Shown: positions 1 to 5,499, counted from the stretch's first letter. The stretch is 8,119 bases of DNA from Lachnospiraceae bacterium UBA3863 (GCA_002392385.1 DGGX01000205.1:9063-17181), one strand, 5' to 3'. Numbers and translations: made by a program. The notes: generated by a model not told the origin, from the sequence alone.

Positions 1-597
1 GAGGACGGCGCTTCCCACCAGTGCCTCGAGGACCTCGCGCTGATGCGCACGATCCCCGGCATGGTCGTGATGTGCCCCGCCGATGACACCGAGGCCCGCG
101 CCTGCATCAAGGCGGCTGTCGAGCACGACGGCCCCGTCTACATGCGCTTCGGCCGCGCGCCGGTGCCGGTGGTATTCGGCGACGACTATAAGTTCGAGAT
201 CGGCAAGGGCGCCATCCTGCGTGAAGGCACCGACGTCTCCATCATCGCCAACGGCCTCTGCGTCGCCTCTGCCATGGAAGCGGCCGACATGCTGGCAGCG
301 GACGGCATCAGCGCCGAGATCGTCAACATCTGCACCATCAAGCCTCTGGACGAGGAACTGGTCGTGAAGACCGCCGCCAAGACCGGCAGAGTCGTCACGG
401 CGGAAGAGCACAGCATCATCGGCGGCCTCGGCGGCGCCGTCGCGGAGTGCCTCTCCGAGAAGTGCCCCACCAGGATGTACCGCATCGGCGTCCGCGACCG
501 CTTCGGCGAGTCCGGCCCGGCCATTCCGCTCCTTCACAAATTCCAGCTGGACGGCGAAGGCGTCTACAAACAGGTCAAGGCCTTCCTGGAGGCATGA
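1..597 (+). CDS. Transketolase, C-terminal subunit (5'-truncated by window edge)
   Basis: The visible 198 residues are the C-terminal part of a transketolase, the thiamine-diphosphate enzyme that moves two-carbon ketol units between sugar phosphates in the non-oxidative pentose phosphate pathway. The frame is open from base 1, so the ATG at 43 is internal. The first residues contain GASHQ, matching the GxTHQ substrate-binding segment, followed by EDLALMRTIPGMVV, typical of the end of the pyrimidine-binding domain. From about residue 75 the transketolase C-terminal domain follows (VSIIANGLCVASAMEA, then TAEEHSIIGGLGGAVAE, then RDRFGESG). The motif style fits the separate C-terminal subunit of Firmicute split transketolases (about 310 residues), in which case an N-terminal subunit gene should lie upstream. 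A full-length enzyme cannot be excluded because the start is missing. DXS is a relative but fits less well. An intrinsic terminator follows, and rpe, the same pathway, is the next plus-strand gene. Confidence 0.92.
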   Translation, partial: EDGASHQCLEDLALMRTIPGMVVMCPADDTEARACIKAAVEHDGPVYMRFGRAPVPVVFGDDYKFEIGKGAILREGTDVSIIANGLCVASAMEAADMLAADGISAEIVNICTIKPLDEELVVKTAAKTGRVVTAEEHSIIGGLGGAVAECLSEKCPTRMYRIGVRDRFGESGPAIPLLHKFQLDGEGVYKQVKAFLEA

Positions 598-616
598 CCC
601 ATAACCCAAACCATAA

Positions 617-651
617 CCCGGGGCTGTCTGCCGGACAGCCCCGGGCTTTTT
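617..651 (+). terminator. Rho-independent terminator of the transketolase gene
   Basis: A perfect 12-bp GC-rich stem pairs 617-628 (CCCGGGGCTGTC) with 634-645 (GACAGCCCCGGG) around a 5-base loop, followed directly by C and five T residues (647-651). It begins 20 bases after the transketolase stop, which is the classical arrangement for ending that transcript. Confidence 0.93.
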
Positions 652-731
652 ACTTACCGGACTGCAGGCGCTCCCGCACGTTTACTTACCTGATTGCAGG
701 CGCTCCCGCGCGTATACTTACCTGACTGCGG
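649..731. repeat. 32-bp tandem repeat, about 2.6 copies
   Basis: Two full 32-bp units (649-680 and 681-712) and a 19-base partial third (713-731) share the pattern TTTACTTACC, then a TGCAGG core, then CGCTCCCGC. Units 1 and 2 differ at only three positions by eye. The array starts inside the T-tract of the preceding terminator, so the tail of the terminator belongs to the first unit. No open frame with a ribosome binding site covers it. Function unknown. Confidence 0.85.
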
Positions 732-766
732 CCACATCCATGCGAAGAATAATTGATAAAAAATTA

Positions 767-958
767 TTCATTAAGAAGAGCCCTTTTCAAGAAGAGCCTT
801 TCACAGGTATACTCATTCACGAGAAGTACCATTCGTGAGAAGATCCATTTTCGAGAAGTACTATTCACGAGAAGTTCCATTTAAGAGGAGTACTATTCAC
901 GAGAAGTTCCATTCGTGAGAAGCCGCACTTATGAGAAGTTTCAATCACGACAGGGAGA
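767..958. repeat. 16-bp tandem repeat array (about 12 units) in the rpe leader
   Basis: A strict 16-base periodicity runs through 192 bases. Eight well-conserved units occupy 815-942, with consensus ATTCACGAGAAGTACC and a nearly invariant AGAAG core. Three degenerate units lie upstream (767-814) and one downstream (943-958). There are no unique spacers, so it is not a CRISPR. Unit pairs 1-2 (817-822 with 833-838) and 6-7 (897-902 with 913-918) carry complementary TCACGA and TCGTGA halves that could form small hairpins. The last degenerate unit supplies the AGGGAG ribosome binding site of rpe. The array is probably part of the rpe 5' untranslated region, as either slippage-prone filler or a regulatory leader. 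Confidence 0.85.
784..813 (+). promoter_or_regulatory. Possible promoter for rpe
   Basis: TATACT at 808-813 is a good -10 hexamer. An imperfect -35 (TTTTCA, 784-789) lies 18 bases upstream. The -10 falls in the one repeat unit (799-814) that departs most from the 16-bp consensus. If it is used, transcription starts near 820 and most of the repeat array becomes leader RNA. Transketolase is cut off by a terminator, so rpe needs its own promoter, but the weak -35 keeps this call tentative. Confidence 0.35.
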
Positions 959-967
959 ACTGAAATA

Positions 968-1735
968 ATGAACAACAAAGCAGAACTTGCTCCTTCCATC
1001 CTCTCCGCCGATTTCGGCAGGCTCGGAGAGCAGCTGCTCGAGACCCGAGAGGGCGGCGCCGGCTGGGTACACATCGACGTGATGGACGGCCATTTCGTTC
1101 CGGAGATCTCCTTCGGAGAGCCCGTGATCCGCTGCATCCGCCCCATCACCGACCAGTTTCTGGACGTGCACCTGATGGTGACCAATCCCGCTCAGCACAT
1201 CCCCGTCTGCGCAGAGGCCGGAGCCGACGGCATCACTTTCCACTACGAAGTCATGCCCGGCGGCAACGGCGCCTACGGCGGAGAGGGCACCTACGGGCGG
1301 CCTGTTCCGGCCGGCGCGGGCGACAGGCTCGACGCGGATCCCCAGGCAGCCCATGCGGCAGCCCTCTCCGCGGCGCGGGAAGTGATCGCCCAGATCCACG
1401 CCCTCGGCATCAAGGCCGGCATCTCCGTCAAGCCCCTTACCCCGGTGGAAGAGATCTTCCCCCTGCTGCCCGAGCTGGACATGGTCCTGGTCATGACCGT
1501 TGAACCCGGCTTCGGCGGCCAGAAATACATTCCCGCCTCCACAGAACGCATCCGCACTCTGCGCGAGGAGGCTTCCCGTGTGAACCCCGCCCTCCGCATC
1601 CAGGTCGACGGCGGTATCAAGCTCGACAACGTCCACGTCGTCCTGGAAGCCGGCGCCGACACCATCGTGTCAGGCAGCGCCGTCTACGGGAAGGATGTGC
1701 TGGGGCAGACGAAGGCATTCATGAAGATACTTTGA
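968..1735 (+). CDS. rpe: Ribulose-phosphate 3-epimerase with an internal insertion
   Basis: This 255-residue TIM-barrel enzyme interconverts D-ribulose 5-phosphate and D-xylulose 5-phosphate in the cytosol. Family hallmarks are in order: APSILSADF (8-16, substrate serine 10), HIDVMDGHFVP (35-45, metal ligand H35 and catalytic/metal D37), DVHLM (66-70, metal ligand H68), EPGFGGQ (179-185), VDGGI (213-217, catalytic/metal D214) and GSAVY (236-240, phosphate binding). The family is usually about 215-230 residues. The extra length lies at about residues 95-126, right after the TFHYE strand, a Gly/Pro/Asp-rich stretch absent from E. coli Rpe. The start is fixed by AGGGAG at 952-957, ten bases before the ATG. 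All metal and catalytic residues are intact, so it should be active. Transketolase upstream supplies the pathway context. Confidence 0.95.
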   Translation: MNNKAELAPSILSADFGRLGEQLLETREGGAGWVHIDVMDGHFVPEISFGEPVIRCIRPITDQFLDVHLMVTNPAQHIPVCAEAGADGITFHYEVMPGGNGAYGGEGTYGRPVPAGAGDRLDADPQAAHAAALSAAREVIAQIHALGIKAGISVKPLTPVEEIFPLLPELDMVLVMTVEPGFGGQKYIPASTERIRTLREEASRVNPALRIQVDGGIKLDNVHVVLEAGADTIVSGSAVYGKDVLGQTKAFMKIL

Positions 1736-1740
1736 CAGAA

Positions 1741-1775
1741 AGCGGCAGAGACTCTCGGCGGAGACCTCTGCCGCT
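1741..1775. terminator. Hairpin between convergent rpe and nuclease-like gene, possible terminator
   Basis: AGCGGCAGAG (1741-1750) pairs perfectly with CTCTGCCGCT (1766-1775), and an inner TCTC/GAGA stem (1753-1756 with 1761-1764) closes a GGCG loop. It begins six bases after the rpe stop codon. On the plus strand no T-run follows. On the minus strand the hairpin is followed by TTCTGTC, only weakly U-rich. It may be a weak or bidirectional terminator for two converging genes, or simply a 3'-end stabilising hairpin. Confidence 0.45.
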
Positions 1776-1815
1776 GATCTGGTTCGGTGGGGGATGATGC
1801 CCGTCCTGATCTATA

Positions 1816-2793
1816 TCATCTCATCATCAGAGGCACTTCCAAGGCCCCGCCGAAAGGCACAGATGACATATACTTGCCGCACAGCATGTGAAGGATCCAT
1901 TCTGCTTCACGCAGATCCAGCGGGTTATCACCATCCTCGCAGGTGATCAGGAGATCCCTTCCCGGATATATGCCTGCCTCTAGATAGTTCGCAAGCTTCT
2001 TCTGGGTGTCAAGAAGATAGCCGCTCTTGCCGAGAGCGCCGAAATGCTCCCAATAAATCAGCCGTCCGTCCGGCAGCAGGATCGTGAAATCCGGGCAGAA
2101 GACATGGTCCCCTACACGCAGAACCTGTTCATAGCGGAAGGGGATCCGGTGCTCGAACAGCCAGTCAGCGATGAAGGCTTCTGATTTCGAGCGCACCAGC
2201 AGACCGCACCTGGCCCGGATGCGCAGCTCATTCAGGCGGCGGTCGCCGCATTCATAGGCCTCCCGGCACCAGTCGGTCATCCACTTGACAGATTCCAGAA
2301 GGATGGGGGTGAGAAGATCCATTTCGGCAAGCCAGCGTGTCGGCTTCTCGTCAGAAGATTCTGCTTCCGGAGGAACCGAAACAGTCGGCCCCGCATTTCT
2401 CGCTCGCCGGTTCGCATACAGAATACTCTCCGTCATGGCAGAGACATACTCGGCGGTCATTACAGATGACATAAGCGGAATCCTCGATCCGGCCGTGATG
2501 GACGTCGCATCCCTCAGAAACTGGTCGAGAAGCCTCCTCTGTGCCTCCAGCACGTCCGCCATCTCCCTGTGATAATTCTTGAGAACCAGGTCCTCTGCAA
2601 AGGACCTGTCTTTACGATGTATGACCGTGCCTCCCCTGCGCGCATCCTCATCTCTGTGAATCCACCTCACATAGCTGCCATTCTTCTGAAACACGATCTT
2701 GCCGGCAGGCAGATACCCAAGCTGTTCTCTATGATAAATTGCCTGCTCCTCAATCTCCCTGCGCAAAGCCCTCACCCTCTGTTCTGCGAGCAT
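1816..2793 (-). CDS. Uncharacterised protein with PD-(D/E)XK nuclease-like C-terminal region
   Basis: The product has 325 residues and no signal peptide or membrane segment. Residues 1-195 are mostly charged and probably helical, with no motif I recognise. Residues 200-290 resemble a PD-(D/E)XK nuclease fold: RSKSEAFIADWL (201-212, with E205), the strand containing E222, FCPDF (232-236, D235), a beta-turn, then IYWEH (246-250, E249), and a helix with K265-K266. The core lysine position after E249 is taken by H250, as in related SE...PDF...YWEHxG nuclease-type domains fused to helicases; a migrated lysine in the following helix is possible. The start has AAAGGAGG on the minus strand (2797-2804), only three bases from the ATG, and a good promoter upstream. 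No methyltransferase or helicase partner is visible. It could be a stand-alone DNase, a defence factor, or an inactive nucleic-acid-binding protein; its substrate is unknown. Confidence 0.6.
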   Translation of the reverse strand: MLAEQRVRALRREIEEQAIYHREQLGYLPAGKIVFQKNGSYVRWIHRDEDARRGGTVIHRKDRSFAEDLVLKNYHREMADVLEAQRRLLDQFLRDATSITAGSRIPLMSSVMTAEYVSAMTESILYANRRARNAGPTVSVPPEAESSDEKPTRWLAEMDLLTPILLESVKWMTDWCREAYECGDRRLNELRIRARCGLLVRSKSEAFIADWLFEHRIPFRYEQVLRVGDHVFCPDFTILLPDGRLIYWEHFGALGKSGYLLDTQKKLANYLEAGIYPGRDLLITCEDGDNPLDLREAEWILHMLCGKYMSSVPFGGALEVPLMMR

Positions 2794-2850
2794 AGTCCTC
2801 CTTTCTGCAGCCTGACCCTTTCAAAATACGTATATATGAAATTAGACAAC

Positions 2851-2879
2851 AGTATAGCCGGATAACCAAAGTATATCAA
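2851..2879 (-). promoter_or_regulatory. Sigma-A-like promoter of the nuclease-like gene
   Basis: Read on the minus strand, TTGATA (2879-2874) and TATACT (2856-2851) are separated by exactly 17 bases. Each hexamer differs from consensus at one position. The predicted start near 2844 leaves a leader of about 50 bases before the ATG at 2793. The nuclease-like gene is therefore probably transcribed on its own. Confidence 0.7.
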
Positions 2880-2933
2880 GCATGACTTTATGAAAATTAG
2901 ATGAATAATTCCAGGCGTAGCGGAGACGTTACT

Positions 2934-3161
2934 GAGTATGTGAAAAGAAGCTCCCAATCACACACCTGATAACGATAACGAGGAGGACCGTCACAGAGTG
3001 TGTGAAAAGAAGCCTCAAACCACACACCTGGTAACGATAGCGTGGAGGACCGTCACAGAGTGTGTGAAAAGAAGCTTCTAATCACACACCTGGTAACGAT
3101 ACCGAGGAGGACCGTCACTGAACGGGTGAAAATCACCCAAATATCACACCAGAAATCACGT
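2934..3161. repeat. 62-bp hairpin-bearing tandem repeat array
   Basis: Three full 62-bp units (2934-2995, 2996-3057, 3058-3119) repeat with exact periodicity, followed by a diverged partial unit (3120 to about 3161). A shorter remnant may lie before the array (2911-2933). Each unit has a GTGTGTGA-like arm, a GAAAAGAAG segment, a TCACACAC arm about 14 bases on, then CTGGTAACGATA and GAGGAGGACCGTCAC. The arms form a 7-8 bp hairpin, perfect in unit 3, seven bp in unit 2 and with one mismatch in unit 1. There are no unique spacers, so it is not a CRISPR. It lies between the outward-facing promoters at 2851-2879 and 3196-3224, so neither would transcribe it. Function unknown: a protein-binding array, a mobile-repeat remnant or an unannotated RNA are all possible. 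Confidence 0.88.
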
Positions 3162-3195
3162 CCCCGTCCATCCACCCCCTCCCGCCAGAAGCTAT

Positions 3196-3224
3196 GTGAC
3201 AAATGCTTCATGCTGTGCTAAAGT
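3196..3224 (+). promoter_or_regulatory. Likely promoter of the solute-binding lipoprotein gene
   Basis: GTGACA (3196-3201, five of six consensus bases) and TAAAGT (3219-3224, four of six) are 17 bases apart. The -10 is preceded by TG at 3216-3217, an extended -10 (TGN) arrangement that compensates for the weak hexamer. Transcription would begin near 3231, giving a leader of about 68 bases before the ATG at 3299. Confidence 0.55.
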
Positions 3225-3284
3225 ATCAAGAGAGTACAAGAAGCATATCTGCAGCAGGCCCTGGCCGGGCATGCAGGAAGATAG

Positions 3285-3290
3285 AGGAGG
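3285..3290 (+). promoter_or_regulatory. Ribosome binding site that sets the lipoprotein start
   Basis: AGGAGG lies eight bases before the ATG at 3299. The frame is open further upstream (ATG at 3203), but that start has no ribosome binding site and would bury the signal peptide behind 32 extra residues. The site therefore decides for 3299. Confidence 0.88.
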
Positions 3291-3298
3291 AAGGTTTC

Positions 3299-4816
3299 AT
3301 GGTAAGCAGGAAGATCACGGCGATCGCCGCCGCACTTGTCATGGCGGCGGGGCTTCTCGCGGGATGCAGCGATTCTGTCCGTTCAATTGATGAGAGAGAG
3401 AAGGATTATGATCTGTATATCTTCAATACGGGCGGAGAGAGTTCACAGGCGCTGAAGGCGGCAGTGGAAGCATATTCTGACGAAGTGGGCATGAAGATCA
3501 AGCTGTGGTCGCCGGAGACGGGAGATGACGCGGAGGGCTTCCTGAAGAGCGAGATGGAGTCGGATGGGCAGCCCGGTCTTTACTGGGTGCGGGATGACGC
3601 GGCGCTGGAGCAGTGGGTCGCCGCGGGCAAGGCCATGGATCTGCGCAGCGGCGGCAAGGAGATCGCGGCGCTGGTCGAGAAGGTCCCGGAGGATTATCGG
3701 CTGACGGCCGTGGAGCCGCAGAGCGGAGAAGAGGCGCAGGACGGCGCGGAGGCAGAGGAGAGCAGTGCTGTATACGGCTTCCCCGCGGGTCTGGAGGGCT
3801 TCGGTCTGATCGCTGACAGGGAGATGCTGGCAGCCATCTTCGGTGAGGAGAATGTCGGTGCCTTCATAGAAGCATACAGGACGGCCACCTACGATGAGTG
3901 GACCGCCATGGTCAAGGCGCTCAGCGCCTTTGCGAGAAAAGGCACTTCCGGCACGATCACGCTCAGCGGGACGGAATTCGCCCTGGCGGAGAAGAAGGAA
4001 GGCGCGGCCGCGTCGCTGAAGGCGGCTTTTGCGGTACCGGGCACGGAGACATGGGTGTACGCGGAGTATCTGCAGGCACCGGCTGTGGCGGCCATCTTTA
4101 AGGATGTGGAGGCTGTGCGGGCGGCGACGCCGGACCAGCTGGAGGCCGGCCGGATGAACGCCGAGGGCTACGCGGAGACGCTGTACTGGCTCTGCGCCAA
4201 TTCGGTCCCCACAAGAGGCGACAATCTGGTCAATCCCGAGAAGGCGTCCTACGGCGCGCAGATCACCAACATGGCCACCGGAAGCTGTGTGTTCATGCTG
4301 CAGAGCAGCCGGTCTTTTGCCAGACTTAAGGCGGAGAACGGAGATATGAGTGAGCGGCTGGTCATCCTGCCCGCCCCCATGCGGCTGAGCGACGAGACCA
4401 TTCTGTCCGGCAGGACCGCCGCGGAGATGAACAGCTCCATCCCGGTGTGGGCACCCGGTTATTTTGTCATCAACAGTCAGGTGTCCGAGCGGGAGAGAAG
4501 AGTGGCCGAGGGCTTCCTGGTCTGGCTCAACTCCTCGGATATCGGCCGGAAATATCTGGCGGAGGATATCGCCCTCATGCCCGCGACGGCGTCGAGCGCC
4601 AAGGAGGCGGTCACCAGCCTGGGCGGCAGCGTCTACAGCTACATGGAAAACGGGAGGACCCTCCCCTATCTCATGAACGGCTGCCCCGCGCTCTGGGCGG
4701 AAAACGACATGGGCACCTACCTGATCGAGAACTATCTGAGCAAGAAGAGCTGGAGAGACGATACCTATCAGGACATCGCCAATTTCTTCGTGAGCAGCTG
4801 GTCGGCCTACAAATAA
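3299..4816 (+). CDS. Extracellular solute-binding lipoprotein, ABC-transporter type (family 1-like)
   Basis: The product has 505 residues and starts with a lipoprotein signal peptide: basic VSRK, a hydrophobic stretch (residues 6-20) and lipobox LAGC, making C23 the lipidated residue. The mature part begins like a family 1 substrate-binding protein: strand DLYIFNTGG (38-46), then a helix QALKAAVEAYSDEVGMKIKLW. Other typical features are GLYWVRDDAALEQWVAAGKAMDL, VYGFPAGLEGFGLIADREML, GAQITNMATGSCVFMLQSS and PVWAPGYFVINSQVSERERRVAEGFLVWL, where the last segments match the hinge and C-lobe of sugar-binding members. It would be anchored outside the membrane and capture a solute, probably a saccharide, for an ABC importer. 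No permease or ATPase gene is adjacent, so it may work with a distant transporter or act as a sensor. An acidic low-complexity stretch lies at about residues 130-145. The final codons fall in a 24-bp tandem repeat. Confidence 0.8.
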   Translation: MVSRKITAIAAALVMAAGLLAGCSDSVRSIDEREKDYDLYIFNTGGESSQALKAAVEAYSDEVGMKIKLWSPETGDDAEGFLKSEMESDGQPGLYWVRDDAALEQWVAAGKAMDLRSGGKEIAALVEKVPEDYRLTAVEPQSGEEAQDGAEAEESSAVYGFPAGLEGFGLIADREMLAAIFGEENVGAFIEAYRTATYDEWTAMVKALSAFARKGTSGTITLSGTEFALAEKKEGAAASLKAAFAVPGTETWVYAEYLQAPAVAAIFKDVEAVRAATPDQLEAGRMNAEGYAETLYWLCANSVPTRGDNLVNPEKASYGAQITNMATGSCVFMLQSSRSFARLKAENGDMSERLVILPAPMRLSDETILSGRTAAEMNSSIPVWAPGYFVINSQVSERERRVAEGFLVWLNSSDIGRKYLAEDIALMPATASSAKEAVTSLGGSVYSYMENGRTLPYLMNGCPALWAENDMGTYLIENYLSKKSWRDDTYQDIANFFVSSWSAYK

Positions 4817-4877
4817 GTCCCCTGATCGGCCCGCAAACAGGCCCGCTGGTCGGCCTGCAAATAAGCTTACAGGTCGG
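4798..4877. repeat. 24-bp tandem repeat across the convergent gene ends
   Basis: Units 4798-4821, 4822-4845 and 4846-4869 and a short remnant from 4870 share CTGGTCGGCCTGCAAATAAG-like sequence. The first unit contains the last codons and the TAA of the lipoprotein gene, and the third nearly repeats that segment with its TAA in the same frame, since 24 is eight codons. The array also reaches the TAA (4869-4867) and last codons of the convergent metallophosphoesterase. A 6-bp stem, CAGGCC (4838-4843) with GGCCTG (4852-4857), lies within it; on the minus strand it is followed by TTTGCG, so at most a weak terminator for the phosphoesterase. Confidence 0.8.
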
Positions 4878-5499
4878 AGGAGGCCGCGGCCAGACGGCGC
4901 TGTCTGTCCTTCTCGATCCATTCGTCGAGGGTCAGCGGCGTATAGTCCGCATCCATACAGAAACAATTGATCATCTGACAGGGCAGCCGGAAAGGCTGCC
5001 CTTTTCTGTCGCGCCGGACCATGTCCTCCGAGAGGCGGATCATCCGGTCCACCAGCTGGCGGTCCTGGGTGTTGTGGACGTGGCCGTGGAGCATCCATGT
5101 CCTGGGACTGCCGTCGGGAAGGGTCTTGAACTGGCCGTTATAACAGAAGACCGGGTAGTGGCACAGGACGACCTTGCGGCCGTTGTCCCTGAGCTCGGTA
5201 TAGTCGCGGACCCATTTGAAGCGGGCGTCTGACCAGCCCTTCTTCTGCCCGTAGTAGTCGTGATTGCCCCGGATCAGGCAGAGGCGGCCGTTCAGCTGCT
5301 CCAGCAGGGCCATGGTCTCCTCCGGTCTGCCCAGGGACAGGTCGCCCAGGATCACGACCTCGTCGTTGTAGCGGACGCGGTCGTTCCATTTTTTCAGCAT
5401 ATAGGCATTCATCTCTTCCCCGGAGGAGAATCCCCGGAAGTCCATCTGGCGGTTCAGGCTCTCGTGGAAGAAGTGACAGTCGGCAATATAATAGCGCAT
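4867..5499 (-). CDS. Calcineurin-like metallophosphoesterase
   Basis: This 210-residue protein has the full dinuclear-metal signature of calcineurin-like phosphoesterases: DCH (D7, H9), GDLSLG (G52-D53), RGNHD (77-81, N79 and H80), CHYP (H114) and HGHVH (H138, H140, H142). No signal peptide or membrane segment is seen, so it is probably a cytosolic phosphohydrolase of the small stand-alone type (COG4186-like). The substrate cannot be read from sequence. The chosen ATG (5499) has GGGAGG on the minus strand five bases upstream and places the first metal-binding motif right at the N-terminus, as is normal for the family. An upstream in-frame start at 5562 would overlap the promoter region. It converges on the lipoprotein gene and diverges from csoR, with no functional link apparent. 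Confidence 0.88.
   Translation of the reverse strand: MRYYIADCHFFHESLNRQMDFRGFSSGEEMNAYMLKKWNDRVRYNDEVVILGDLSLGRPEETMALLEQLNGRLCLIRGNHDYYGQKKGWSDARFKWVRDYTELRDNGRKVVLCHYPVFCYNGQFKTLPDGSPRTWMLHGHVHNTQDRQLVDRMIRLSEDMVRRDRKGQPFRLPCQMINCFCMDADYTPLTLDEWIEKDRQRRLAAASSDL

Noticed and set aside
740..838. A 32-codon plus-strand frame from the ATG at 740 into the 16-bp repeats.
   Set aside because: No ribosome binding site precedes it, and its second half is repeat sequence whose period is not a multiple of three.
1276..1345. Frameshift or sequencing error in rpe at the extra segment.
   Set aside because: The reading frame is continuous on both sides and all downstream motifs are in the same frame, so it is an insertion.
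941..1636. A 231-codon minus-strand frame opposite rpe.
   Set aside because: It runs antisense to a complete, motif-rich rpe and has no domain of its own.
2772..2957. A 61-codon minus-strand frame upstream of the nuclease-like gene with hydrophobic stretches.
   Set aside because: It needs a TTG start inside a 62-bp repeat unit, lacks a ribosome binding site and overlaps the promoter and start of the nuclease-like gene.
2934..3138. CRP-like sites, because the units contain TGTGA and TCACA.
   Set aside because: The half-sites are about 14 bases apart instead of six, and no matching regulator is implied.
2934..3161. CRISPR array interpretation of the 62-bp repeats.
   Set aside because: Whole units repeat directly without unique spacers of constant length, and no cas gene is present.
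3203..3298. Upstream start for the lipoprotein at 3203.
   Set aside because: It lacks a ribosome binding site, overlaps the predicted promoter and would place 32 residues before the signal peptide.
3443..5098. A 551-codon open frame on the minus strand opposite the lipoprotein gene.
   Set aside because: It is antisense to two well-supported genes, is rich in Arg/Gly/Pro/His as expected of a GC-rich shadow frame, and shows no recognisable motif.
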